Shown piece after piece: positions 1 to 6,849 of a stretch of 24,400 nt of DNA; position 1 is the stretch's first letter, and the number at the start of each line of letters is the position of its first letter. Source of the DNA: UBA1206 sp045643125 (GTDB lineage: Bacteria; Bacillota; Clostridia; Oscillospirales; CAG-382); the NCBI GenBank assembly GCA_045643125.1, contig JAZUKE010000105.1, positions 1 through 24,400 on the forward strand. Direction: 5' to 3'. The notes beneath the pieces are model-generated. The model made no database searches. It was not told the DNA's origin and was given only the letters and a program-made list of their open reading frames with translations. The translations under genes and the position numbers were made by a program.

Positions 1-5
1 GCAAT

Positions 6-140
6 GTGAAATGAAATAAATCCCTCAACGCTCCGCAGAGCATTTCACACGCCGAAGGCGTATTTCACATCCGAAGGATATTTCACAAATCCCGTAAGGG
101 ATTTATTTCGTTGCGGAGTGTCCTTTAGAACACTCCGCAA
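6..140. repeat. Composite hairpin array 1 (ATTTCAC separators)
   Basis: No gene is visible here. A chain of short perfect hairpins is separated by the heptamer ATTTCAC at 42-48, 62-68 and 80-86, with a shortened copy at 105-109 and an inverted copy GTGAAAT at 6-12. The hairpins are GCTC/GAGC (30-41), ACGCC/GGCGT (49-61), ATCC/GGAT (69-79) and AAATCCC/GGGATTT (87-104), with loops of 3-4 bases. The final hairpin has an 11-bp stem, 111-121 with 130-140. A long-range 12-bp inverted repeat pairs 13-24 with 98-109, so the array can also fold as one larger structure. The stems differ in sequence while the separators are conserved. This resembles REP/BIME-like intergenic elements, but no mobilising enzyme is in the window and the function is unknown. 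Confidence 0.8.
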
Positions 141-160
141 ATGCGATGTGCTTTTTGCAA

Positions 161-320
161 TGATATCCGTTCCTGCCGGAACGGGTGATATACCTTCGGC
201 GTGATATCCGCTGCGCGGATGATATACGCTGCGCGTATGAAGGAACGGATATTATATCATATTTGAGCAAAGCGAGAATATATCATACGGCGTCAGCCGT
301 ATATCATATCGCCGTGATAC
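161..320. repeat. Composite hairpin array 2 (TGATATM separators)
   Basis: A second gene-free array is built on the same plan with a different separator. TGATATA/C occurs at 161-167, 186-192, 202-208 and 220-226. In the right half it appears inverted, as ATATCAT, at 254-260, 280-286 and 301-307. Hairpins between separators include CCGTTCC/GGAACGG (167-184), ATCCGC/GCGGAT (206-220), ATACGC/GCGTAT (224-238) and ATACGGC/GCCGTAT (285-302). A 12-bp long-range inverted repeat pairs 163-174 with 241-252 and competes with the first local hairpin. The flip of separator orientation makes the whole element roughly palindromic around position 230-245. It lies directly upstream of the first ATPase gene's terminator-like hairpin and promoter. 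Confidence 0.8.
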
Positions 321-321
321 G

Positions 322-353
322 AAAGATTTTTGCGCAGATGCGCAAAAATCTTT
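322..353. terminator. Strong terminator-like hairpin
   Basis: A perfect 14-bp stem (322-335 with 340-353) carries loop AGAT. The stem has a GC-rich top (TGCGC/GCGCA) and an A/T-rich base ending in TCTTTTAT. It is placed to end transcription from outside the left edge before the promoter at 364. Because the arms are A-rich on one side and T-rich on the other, it could also work on the minus strand. No gene whose end it serves is inside the window. Confidence 0.6.
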
Positions 354-363
354 TATAAAAATG

Positions 364-392
364 TTGACAGACGTGAAAACACGGCGTATAAT
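364..392 (+). promoter_or_regulatory. Consensus sigma-A promoter of ATPase gene 1
   Basis: TTGACA (364-369), a 17-bp spacer and TATAAT (387-392) form an exact consensus promoter. Transcription would start near 399, ahead of the ribosome site at 433-437. This settles the start codon of the downstream gene, because the longest open frame would begin at 361, upstream of the promoter itself. Confidence 0.88.
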
Positions 393-444
393 GAATGCGT
401 ACGAAAAGTGCGGCAAAGCGCAAAAAACATTCGGAGGAAGCGAA

Positions 445-1689
445 ATGGAGTTCAAGCGTGAACATTACCTGAAACAACTGATCGACGGAATGGAAAGTCC
501 GCTGATCAAGGTGGTTACCGGGATCAGACGGTGCGGAAAATCATATCTTCTTTTTTCGCTTTTTTATCGTTATCTGAAAGATAGCGGCGTTCCGGAAGAC
601 CACATCATTCGTATTGCGCTTGATGATATGGAAAACGCCGGACTGCGCGAGAAAACAGCGTTATATGCGTTTATCAAGAGCAAGCTCACCGATGACGGAA
701 AATATTATATCCTTCTCGACGAAATTCAATATGTTGACGGATTTGAAGACGTACTTAACAGTATGCTTCATATCAGCAATGCGGACACATACGTGACAGG
801 CAGTAATTCAAAGTTTTTATCAAGTGATATCATTACCGAGTTTCGCGGCAGAAGCGACGAGATCCGTGTTTATCCTTTGACTTTCAAAGAGTATTATGAA
901 GGACTCGGCGGCGATAAGCGCGACAGGCTCGATGAATATATGCGTTTCGGCGGACTTCCGATCGTTGCGCTTATGTCAAGTGACGAGAAAAAAATAAGGT
1001 ATTTGAGAGAAGTAGGAGACAGGATCTACCTATCCGATCTGAAACAGAGACACAGAATTAAAAATCCGACCGAATTTGATGAGTTGCTGGATATTCTTGC
1101 TTCCGGCATCGGAACGCTCACGAATGCGCAGAAATTGTCCGACACATTCAGGACGCTGAACCATACCGTTATCAGTACGAATACGATTAAAAACTACATT
1201 GACTACTATACTGATGCGTTTATCATTCACAGGGCAAGACGGTATGATGTCAAGGGAAGAAAATATATCTCCACTCCCGCAAAGTATTACTTTTGTGATA
1301 TCGGGCTTCGGAATGCGCGGATAGATTTCCGTCAAGTCGAGCCGACACATATTATGGAAAACATCATTTATAACGAACTGATCGCGCGCGGCTATCAGGT
1401 TGACGTCGGTGTGGTGGAAATCAACGGACGTAATGAATCGGGCAACGGTGTCCGCAAACAGCTGGAAGTCGATTTTGTTGCCAATAAGGGCTATAACCGT
1501 TATTACATTCAATCGGCATACGGTTTTTCCGATGAAAGCAAACGGGAACAGGAGAAAGCGTCGCTCAAAAACATCCCCGATTCTTTTGAAAAAATCATTG
1601 TAACGGGTGATTCGACGCTTTCTTACAGAGACGACAACGGATACAGAATAGACAATCTTATTCATTTCCTGCTTGGCGATTGGTATTGA
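445..1689 (+). CDS. AAA ATPase, AAA_14/DUF4143 type
   Basis: This is a 414-residue P-loop ATPase of the AAA_14 plus DUF4143 architecture. Walker A is GIRRCGKS (residues 26-33), Walker B is YILLDEIQ with D92/E93, and VTGSNS is a sensor-like motif. The C-terminal part holds an EVDFVA segment followed by YYIQSA. That matches the restriction-endonuclease-like fold of DUF4143 proteins, but there is no lysine in the usual (D/E)XK position. The start at 445 is chosen because GGAGG (433-437) lies 7 bases upstream and the promoter lies at 364-392; earlier in-frame ATGs precede or fall at the transcription start. The family is common in gut anaerobes and its cellular role is not established. It has its own promoter and is probably monocistronic or read into the next gene. 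Confidence 0.87.
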   Translation: MEFKREHYLKQLIDGMESPLIKVVTGIRRCGKSYLLFSLFYRYLKDSGVPEDHIIRIALDDMENAGLREKTALYAFIKSKLTDDGKYYILLDEIQYVDGFEDVLNSMLHISNADTYVTGSNSKFLSSDIITEFRGRSDEIRVYPLTFKEYYEGLGGDKRDRLDEYMRFGGLPIVALMSSDEKKIRYLREVGDRIYLSDLKQRHRIKNPTEFDELLDILASGIGTLTNAQKLSDTFRTLNHTVISTNTIKNYIDYYTDAFIIHRARRYDVKGRKYISTPAKYYFCDIGLRNARIDFRQVEPTHIMENIIYNELIARGYQVDVGVVEINGRNESGNGVRKQLEVDFVANKGYNRYYIQSAYGFSDESKREQEKASLKNIPDSFEKIIVTGDSTLSYRDDNGYRIDNLIHFLLGDWY

Positions 1690-1713
1690 CTTTTACTGCT
1701 TTCCTGTGATAAA
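1686..1713 (+). promoter_or_regulatory. Possible weak promoter for the E2-like gene
   Basis: TTGACT (1686-1691) contains the TGA stop of the upstream ATPase gene. It is followed after 16 bases by GATAAA (1708-1713). The -10 match is only moderate, so this is tentative. No terminator separates the two genes, so read-through is also possible. Confidence 0.35.
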
Positions 1714-1751
1714 CTATAAAAAATGATTTATTATTAACCATAAACTATAAA
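1709..1751 (+). repeat. Short direct repeat ATAAACTATAAA x2
   Basis: ATAAACTATAAA occurs at 1709-1720 and again at 1740-1751, 31 bases apart (about three helical turns). It lies in the leader just upstream of the E2-like gene. It could be a regulator-binding pair or chance in AT-rich DNA; nothing in the sequence decides. Confidence 0.4.
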
Positions 1752-1769
1752 GAACGGCAGTGATCGAAT

Positions 1770-2663
1770 ATGGCACAAAAAACGTATAAAAAAAGATGGG
1801 GCGACAAAAAGGACGGCAGACTTATCCGCGGAGACGAGCTTGACACCAATCATTATGTTATGCCCATTGTCTGGCCCAACAGGACAGACTGCGAAGCGTT
1901 CCTTACCGAAACGATAGACCTTACCGCGGTCGATGAGTTCATAAAAGACAGAAACCAAAGCAGAAAAGACGACAAATACGCCTTGTTTCCGATCCTTATC
2001 GCGGCTTTCGGAAAACTTCTCATAAACCGTCCGAAGATGAACCGTTTTTACCGCAATAAGCGTCTTTACGAAAGATATGACGTTTCAATAGGTTTTATCG
2101 TCAAAAAAGAAATGTCCGACGACGGCGACGAAGCACTTGCAAAGGTTTATATCGAGCCGGACGACACGCTGGAGACCGTATACGGAAAAATAAAAAAAGA
2201 GATCGAATTCTGCCGCAGCCAGGCAATGGACAAGTCCTCCGACGACCTCCGCATACTTATGAAATTCCCGCATTTTATCGGAAGCGCGGTACTCGGCGTT
2301 ATGAAGTTCCTTGACAAACGCACCACACTTCCGCAGTCCGTTACCGAATCAGATATGTTTTTCAAGTCGGTCGTCGTCACCAACCTCGGTTCGCTGCGCC
2401 TTAACGCGGCGTACCATCATCTTTCAAATTGGGGTACGAATTCGTTTTTCGTAATAATCGGAGAAAAGAAGCGCCGAGAATTCCGCGACAAAGACGGAAA
2501 CGAGGTCCTCCGCGATTCGATAGACCTCGGTCTTACCATAGACGAGCGTATTGCCGACGGCTTTTATTTTGCAAAGTCGATACGGCTTTTCAAGCACTAT
2601 CTCAAACATCCCGAAATTCTCGAACGCCCCTTCGGAGAAGCAGAAGAACAAACCGAAATATAA
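1770..2663 (+). CDS. 2-oxoacid dehydrogenase E2-like acyltransferase (CAT-fold)
   Basis: This 297-residue protein resembles the catalytic domain of 2-oxoacid dehydrogenase acyltransferases (E2, chloramphenicol-acetyltransferase fold). It has no lipoyl or E1/E3-binding domain. The segment FFKSVVVTNLGSL (about 198-209) fits the conserved core strand, and the C-terminal motif is IDERIADG (257-264). Family enzymes have DHRxxDG there; the His that acts as general base is Glu259 here, so normal acyl transfer to dihydrolipoamide is doubtful. No E1, E3 or other E2 gene is nearby. The start ATG has only a weak ribosome site. The gene ends just before a strong hairpin terminator. It may be a repurposed CoA- or acyl-binding protein; the fold assignment is fairly secure, the function is not. 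Confidence 0.78.
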   Translation: MAQKTYKKRWGDKKDGRLIRGDELDTNHYVMPIVWPNRTDCEAFLTETIDLTAVDEFIKDRNQSRKDDKYALFPILIAAFGKLLINRPKMNRFYRNKRLYERYDVSIGFIVKKEMSDDGDEALAKVYIEPDDTLETVYGKIKKEIEFCRSQAMDKSSDDLRILMKFPHFIGSAVLGVMKFLDKRTTLPQSVTESDMFFKSVVVTNLGSLRLNAAYHHLSNWGTNSFFVIIGEKKRREFRDKDGNEVLRDSIDLGLTIDERIADGFYFAKSIRLFKHYLKHPEILERPFGEAEEQTEI

Positions 2664-2671
2664 AAAAGCAA

Positions 2672-2710
2672 AAAAGTCAAGTACGATTTACCGAATCGTA
2701 CTTGACTTTT
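2672..2710. terminator. Perfect 17-bp terminator hairpin
   Basis: A 17-bp uninterrupted stem (2672-2688 with 2694-2710) carries loop TACCG. The left arm starts with AAAA and the right arm ends in TTTT, so it could terminate in both directions. It closes the E2-like gene. Its right arm contains the -35 box of the next gene. Confidence 0.85.
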
Positions 2711-2730
2711 ATTAAATGGCGTGTTATAAT
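2702..2730 (+). promoter_or_regulatory. Promoter of ATPase gene 2, inside the terminator arm
   Basis: TTGACT (2702-2707), a 17-bp spacer and TATAAT (2725-2730) lie ahead of AAGGAGG at 2745-2751. The -35 box lies within the descending arm of the upstream terminator, so the end of one transcription unit and the start of the next share DNA. Confidence 0.85.
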
Positions 2731-2758
2731 TATGTCAACCGTATAAGGAGGTGTCATA

Positions 2759-4147
2759 ATGTTTATCGGCAGAGAAAGCGAACTGAAAACACTGAATAAT
2801 CTTTATAATTCCGACCGTTTTGAATTTGTCGTGATCTACGGCCGCCGCCGTGTCGGCAAGACGGCGCTGATCAACGAGTTCATCGGCAAGAAAAACGCGA
2901 TCTATTTTATGGGTGTCGAAAGCAACGCCAAGCAGAATCTTGAAAACTTTTCAAAAAGCATTATAGAATACGTCGGCGGCATTGAAGCGGAAACGTCATT
3001 CGCTTCCTATCAGGCGGCGCTCGAATATGTTTTCCGTCTTTCCGAAAAGGAGCAGATCATTCTCGCCATCGACGAATACCCTTACGTTGCCCGCGAATCA
3101 AAGAGCCTTGCTTCGACTCTGCAGCTGCTGATCGACAAATACAAGGACACGTCCAAAATGATGCTGATCCTCTGCGGCTCGTCGATGTCGTATATGGAGG
3201 ATCACGTCCTCGCCTACAAAGCACCTCTCTACGGCAGACGCACCGCACAGCTGAAACTGCTGCCCTTCACATTTGAAGAGACCTGCCGTCTTTTCGGCAA
3301 ATTCAATAACGAAGAGAAGGCACTTCTTTACGGAATGTTCGGCGGCACACCTCAGTACCTGCTTCAGGTCAGCGACAAGCTGAGTGTTGCGGACAACGTG
3401 AAAAATACCTATCTGAATCCCGCAAGCGCCATTTTTGAAGAGCCGGTCAACCTCTTGAAGCAGGAAGTCCGTGAACCTGCGATCTACACGGCGATCATCT
3501 CGGCGATCGCTGCCGGCTCGTCCCGTATGTCAGAGATCTGCTCCAAGGTCGGCGAAGAAACTAACACCGTTTCAGCCTATATCAAAAACCTTGTCACACT
3601 CGGAATCATTCAGAAGGAATCTCCCTACGGTGAAAAAAACTCCAAGAAGTCAATCTATTCCATTGCGGATAATATGTTTCGCTTCTGGTACCGCTTCGTT
3701 CCCGAAAATGCGTCTGCCATTGCCCGTGGCGCTGCCGATCTTGTCTATAAACGCATCGAGCCGGAGCTGTCGTCCTATATGGGCGGCGTGTTCGAGGATA
3801 TCTGCACGCAGTATCTTTGGAATCAGCTCATCAACGGCAAATCTCCCGTGGATTTCCGCGAACTCGGACGCTGGTGGGGAACAAATGCGAAGACCAAATC
3901 GCAGGAAGAAATCGACATTGTGGGAGACGACAAAAACACCGCCCTATTTGCCGAATGTAAATGGACGAACGAAAAGGTCGATCTCGGCGTTCTCGAAACC
4001 CTCGTCGGGAGAAGCGATCTGTTCGGCTATAAAGAAAAGTATTTCTATCTCTTCGCTAAGTCCGGCTTTACAAAGGGCTGCACCGATAAAGCAAACGAGA
4101 TGGGCAACGTCACGCTCGTCACCTACGACGAAATGCTGAACGCATAA
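2759..4147 (+). CDS. AAA ATPase with DUF234-like nuclease-fold tail
   Basis: This 462-residue P-loop ATPase is of the 'archaeal ATPase' type (ATPase_2/DUF234 family). Residues 1-10 (MFIGRESELK) are the usual family start. Walker A is GRRRVGKT (28-35) and Walker B is ILAIDEYPY with D105/E106. A winged-helix-like region follows (around 235-300). The C-terminal domain keeps a PD-(D/E)XK-like signature: EID with D386, then AECKW with E399 and K401, spaced as in restriction-fold nucleases. The ribosome site AAGGAGG sits 7 bases before the ATG, behind a near-consensus promoter. The gene does not resemble the ATPase at 445 closely outside the P-loop motifs. The role of the family is unproven; nuclease activity is an inference from the motif. 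Confidence 0.87.
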   Translation: MFIGRESELKTLNNLYNSDRFEFVVIYGRRRVGKTALINEFIGKKNAIYFMGVESNAKQNLENFSKSIIEYVGGIEAETSFASYQAALEYVFRLSEKEQIILAIDEYPYVARESKSLASTLQLLIDKYKDTSKMMLILCGSSMSYMEDHVLAYKAPLYGRRTAQLKLLPFTFEETCRLFGKFNNEEKALLYGMFGGTPQYLLQVSDKLSVADNVKNTYLNPASAIFEEPVNLLKQEVREPAIYTAIISAIAAGSSRMSEICSKVGEETNTVSAYIKNLVTLGIIQKESPYGEKNSKKSIYSIADNMFRFWYRFVPENASAIARGAADLVYKRIEPELSSYMGGVFEDICTQYLWNQLINGKSPVDFRELGRWWGTNAKTKSQEEIDIVGDDKNTALFAECKWTNEKVDLGVLETLVGRSDLFGYKEKYFYLFAKSGFTKGCTDKANEMGNVTLVTYDEMLNA

Positions 4148-4173
4148 AACCAACATAATTTACGGAGGCAGTT

Positions 4174-4686
4174 ATGGATTTTTTACGTTTCGCGGAAAGC
4201 AGATTTTCCGTAAGGGAATTTTCGGATAAAAAGGTCGAAAGGGAAGTCATAGAAAAAATACTCAAAGCGTCTCAGCTCGCTCCGACTGCCTGCAACCGTC
4301 AGCCGCAGAGGATATTCGTGTTGGAGTCCGAAGATTCACTTGCAAAACTCAGAAAATGCACGCTTTCGCATTACAATGCTCCGCTTGCAATGCTTGTGTG
4401 CTTTGATAAAAACGAGTGCTGGAAAAGGGATTACGACGGCAAAGCATCGGGAGACATCGACGCGTCGATCGTCTGCACGCATCTGATGCTTGAAGCCGCA
4501 TCTCTCGGTGTCGGCTCAACGTGGGTGATGCACTATATCCCGGAAGCCGTAAGAGAAGAGTTCTGCATTCCCGACGAACTTGAAACGACCGCCATACTCG
4601 TGATGGGCTACCCCAAAGCCGGCGTAAAACCGAATCCGCTCCATTACAAGAACAAACCCCTGAGCGATACGGTAAAGTTTGTGTAA
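4174..4686 (+). CDS. Nitroreductase-family FMN oxidoreductase
   Basis: This 170-residue protein has the nitroreductase pattern. An N-terminal SRFSVREF (9-16) fits the FMN-phosphate-binding SRRSxRxF motif. APTACNRQPQ (about 36-45) fits the APSaxNxQPw flavin site, and GVGSTWVMHY lies in the C-terminal half. Enzymes of this group use FMN and NAD(P)H to reduce nitro compounds, quinones or similar substrates; the natural substrate cannot be read from the sequence. It starts at an ATG with GGAGG (4164-4168) five bases upstream. It lies 26 bases after the ATPase gene with no terminator between them, so they are probably co-transcribed. It is followed by a terminator. Confidence 0.88.
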   Translation: MDFLRFAESRFSVREFSDKKVEREVIEKILKASQLAPTACNRQPQRIFVLESEDSLAKLRKCTLSHYNAPLAMLVCFDKNECWKRDYDGKASGDIDASIVCTHLMLEAASLGVGSTWVMHYIPEAVREEFCIPDELETTAILVMGYPKAGVKPNPLHYKNKPLSDTVKFV

Positions 4687-4700
4687 TATCATTATGTTTC

Positions 4701-4739
4701 AAAAAAGTCTTAATGTCTCCGGACTAACAAGGCTTTTTT
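4701..4739 (+). terminator. Rho-independent terminator after nitroreductase gene
   Basis: AAAAAAGTCTT (4701-4711) pairs with AAGGCTTTTTT (4729-4739) over 11 bp including one G-U pair. A small inner stem GTC/GAC lies in the loop. The T-run sits in the right arm, as in clostridial terminators. Confidence 0.7.
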
Positions 4740-4771
4740 GTGTTTACGGACGTGCAAAATGTTGACAAATA

Positions 4772-4800
4772 TTGACAAATGCACAAGAATTTGTTATTAT
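4772..4800 (+). promoter_or_regulatory. Promoter of ASCH-decarboxylase operon
   Basis: TTGACA (4772-4777), a 17-bp spacer and TATTAT (4795-4800). A second TTGACA lies ten bases upstream (4762-4767), part of a tandem TTGACAAAT repeat, but only the downstream copy has the right spacing. The promoter rules out a start of the next gene near 4772. Confidence 0.78.
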
Positions 4801-4834
4801 AAAATATAAACAAGATCCCGACGGAGGCGGAGAC

Positions 4835-5248
4835 GTGGAAATAACCGGTTTGGAAAAATGGCACTTTGAACTGACGGAAAGTGCGGCAGATAAACTGCTC
4901 CGTCTTGTTCTTGACGGCAAAAAGAAAGCGACGTCGAGCGCGTTGCGGGCATACGAAGCCGAAAATATTCCGCTGCCGAGGATCGGCGACAGAAGCGTCA
5001 TAACCTTTTGGGACGGAACGCCCGGCTGCGTGATAGAAACCGTGAACGTGAATATCATCCCGTTTTGCGCCGTAACGTTCGATCTGGCAAAAGAAGAGGG
5101 CGAAGACGACGAATTGGAGTCGTGGCGTGAAAAGCACAGACGTTTCTTTACGGATGAGGGCAAGGAGATCGGATACGAATTTTCGGAGGATATGCCGGTC
5201 GTTTTTGAAAACTTCAAAGTCATTGAAATATTGAATAAAGGGGAATGA
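4835..5248 (+). CDS. ASCH-domain protein
   Basis: This 137-residue protein has the ASCH fold pattern. LEKWHFELTE is at the start. A GD...ITFWDGTPGCVIET strand block follows. EEGEDDELESWREKHRRFF then matches the conserved ExG(E)GD-W-x3-H region. ASCH domains are PUA-like and are proposed to bind RNA or modified nucleotides; some have amidohydrolase activity on N4-acetylcytidine. The GTG at 4835 is preferred over the TTG at 4772 because GGAGG (4823-4827) lies 7 bases upstream and the promoter overlaps 4772. It ends three bases before the decarboxylase ATG, so the two genes form an operon. Confidence 0.85.
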   Translation: MEITGLEKWHFELTESAADKLLRLVLDGKKKATSSALRAYEAENIPLPRIGDRSVITFWDGTPGCVIETVNVNIIPFCAVTFDLAKEEGEDDELESWREKHRRFFTDEGKEIGYEFSEDMPVVFENFKVIEILNKGE

Positions 5249-5251
5249 ATT

Positions 5252-6694
5252 ATGCTTGACAGAAAAAAATACGAAGAGCAGCTTGCTCTTGCTCGTGAAA
5301 AGCAGATAGACGAAATATCCGCTTATCTTTCCGATTACATAATGATCAATGCAAGGACGAGAGAATTGCCGCTCGTTTCAAAGCCCGTTGAAGAATATCT
5401 TAAAGAGATCGAATCAATAGAGATACCGCAGAAGGGCAGAGACACGAAAGAAGTCGCCGAGGAGCTTGTCAAAAAGGTCTTCGAGCAGTCTATGATGCTG
5501 CAGCATCCGAAGTTTTTCTCGTTCGTTACGAGCGCCGTTTCGCCGTATTCGCTTGCGGGCGCGGTACTCAGCGACATATACAACATCAACCTTGCGGGAT
5601 TTGAAATATCGCCGACCGCTACCGTGATAGAGCAGAAGCTCATCCGTTTTATGGGCTCGCGCATCGGGTTTGACGAAAACTGCGGCGGACTTTTCACGTC
5701 GGGCGGCTCGCTTTCCAACCTTACCGGCTTTATCGCCGCGCGTGACAATATGCTTGCGGACACCGAATACCCGATAGCAAAGGCTTATCTTTCCGACCAG
5801 GCGCACAGCTCGGTACGCAAGGGGCTCCGTATGATGGGGCTCCGCAAGGACCAGATTGAGATACTCGAATCCGACGAGAATTACCGCATCCCCGTAAAGG
5901 CGCTCGAGGAAGCCATCGAACGCGATATAAAGAACGGCAAAAAACCGTTCCTTATCGTCGGCGGACTCGGCACGACCAACACGGGAAGCATCGACGATTT
6001 CTGCGAACTCGGCAGAATAAAAGACAAATACGGTCTGTGGCTCCACGTTGACGGCGCTTTCGGCGGCTCGATACTTTTCTCGGATATCTACCGCAACTAC
6101 GCAAAGGGGATCGAAAACGCGGACAGCGTTTCGTGGGACACCCACAAATGGGCGATGCAGGCGTACAGCTGCAGCAGCCTTATCGCAAAAGACAAGAAAA
6201 AACTCATAAAGGTTTTCGCGGAACATCCGGAATACCTTGCCGACATTATCGACGGCGAGCATACCGACGGCTGGGATCTCGGTATCGAAATGAGCCGTCC
6301 CGCAAGATGCCTCAAGCTTTGGTTTACCATTCAGGCTATGGGTACCGATCTGCTTTCGGACGTTATTGATTACAGCTTCTTCATTATGAACACGGCAAAG
6401 CACGAAATAGAACAGTGCCCCGATTTTGAACTGACCTCGAATCCGATGTGCGCGACTCTCACGTTCCGCTGCGTTCCCAAGGAAATATCACCCGACAGGT
6501 ATGACGAGTATAACGCAAAGATCGCCGAAACGATCACAAACGAGCATTTTGCCTACGTTGTCACGACGGTGCTGAAGGGCAGAAGAGTCCTTCGACTCAA
6601 TCTCGTCAACCCCAATACGACCGACGAGGACGTAAAGTCAACGGTGAAGCGTCTGTACGAGATAGCAAACGAACTCAAACCGCTTTTTATGTGA
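5252..6694 (+). CDS. Group II PLP-dependent amino-acid decarboxylase
   Basis: This 480-residue enzyme is of the glutamate/aromatic-amino-acid/2,4-diaminobutyrate decarboxylase family. FTSGGSLSNLTG (148-159) is the phosphate/cofactor loop. H185 in SDQAHSS is the residue expected to stack on PLP. HVDGAFGG (265-272) supplies the Asp (267) that pairs with the pyridine nitrogen. DTHKW has the Schiff-base lysine K299. The C-terminal LRLNLVNPNTTDED is typical of the family. It would decarboxylate an amino acid to an amine; substrate choice (Glu, Asp, Trp/Tyr, diaminobutyrate) cannot be fixed by eye. No antiporter or polyamine genes are nearby. It is co-transcribed with the ASCH gene (three-base gap, AAAGGGG ribosome site). 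No clear terminator follows. Confidence 0.88.
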   Translation: MLDRKKYEEQLALAREKQIDEISAYLSDYIMINARTRELPLVSKPVEEYLKEIESIEIPQKGRDTKEVAEELVKKVFEQSMMLQHPKFFSFVTSAVSPYSLAGAVLSDIYNINLAGFEISPTATVIEQKLIRFMGSRIGFDENCGGLFTSGGSLSNLTGFIAARDNMLADTEYPIAKAYLSDQAHSSVRKGLRMMGLRKDQIEILESDENYRIPVKALEEAIERDIKNGKKPFLIVGGLGTTNTGSIDDFCELGRIKDKYGLWLHVDGAFGGSILFSDIYRNYAKGIENADSVSWDTHKWAMQAYSCSSLIAKDKKKLIKVFAEHPEYLADIIDGEHTDGWDLGIEMSRPARCLKLWFTIQAMGTDLLSDVIDYSFFIMNTAKHEIEQCPDFELTSNPMCATLTFRCVPKEISPDRYDEYNAKIAETITNEHFAYVVTTVLKGRRVLRLNLVNPNTTDEDVKSTVKRLYEIANELKPLFM

Positions 6695-6776
6695 GAAAAG
6701 ACGAAAACAGATTTGCCATTTGCGACAAAAATAGAAAACCGGCATAAAAAATGCTTTATTTTCAACGGAAAGTATC

Positions 6777-6805
6777 TTGAAATCCATTTATAGACGTGAT
6801 ATACT
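6777..6805 (+). promoter_or_regulatory. Promoter of the 7TM/truncated-GGDEF gene
   Basis: TTGAAA (6777-6782), a 17-bp spacer and TATACT (6800-6805), about 45 bases before the ATG at 6850 with its CGGAGG ribosome site. The rest of the 155-base gap after the decarboxylase gene shows only AT-rich sequence and one weak 4-bp hairpin. Confidence 0.72.
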
Positions 6806-6849
6806 TTTTGAAGTGATAGGATCGTTCTCTCGGTCTCCCGGAGGTATAT

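Noticed and set aside
1..320. CRISPR array at the left edge
   Set aside because: The repeated heptamers are far too short, the sequence between them is palindromic rather than unique spacer, and no cas gene is present. A hairpin-repeat explanation fits better.
361..444. Longer N-terminus for the first ATPase starting at 361
   Set aside because: It begins before the consensus promoter at 364-392, so it would not be transcribed. The GGAGG at 433-437 fits the ATG at 445.
4772..4834. Start of the ASCH protein at TTG 4772
   Set aside because: The codon is part of the TTGACA promoter box. GTG at 4835 has a proper ribosome site.
5414..6403. 329-residue open frame antisense to the decarboxylase
   Set aside because: It has no domain pattern, no ribosome site, and lies opposite a well-conserved enzyme. 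The opposite frame is open because of codon bias.
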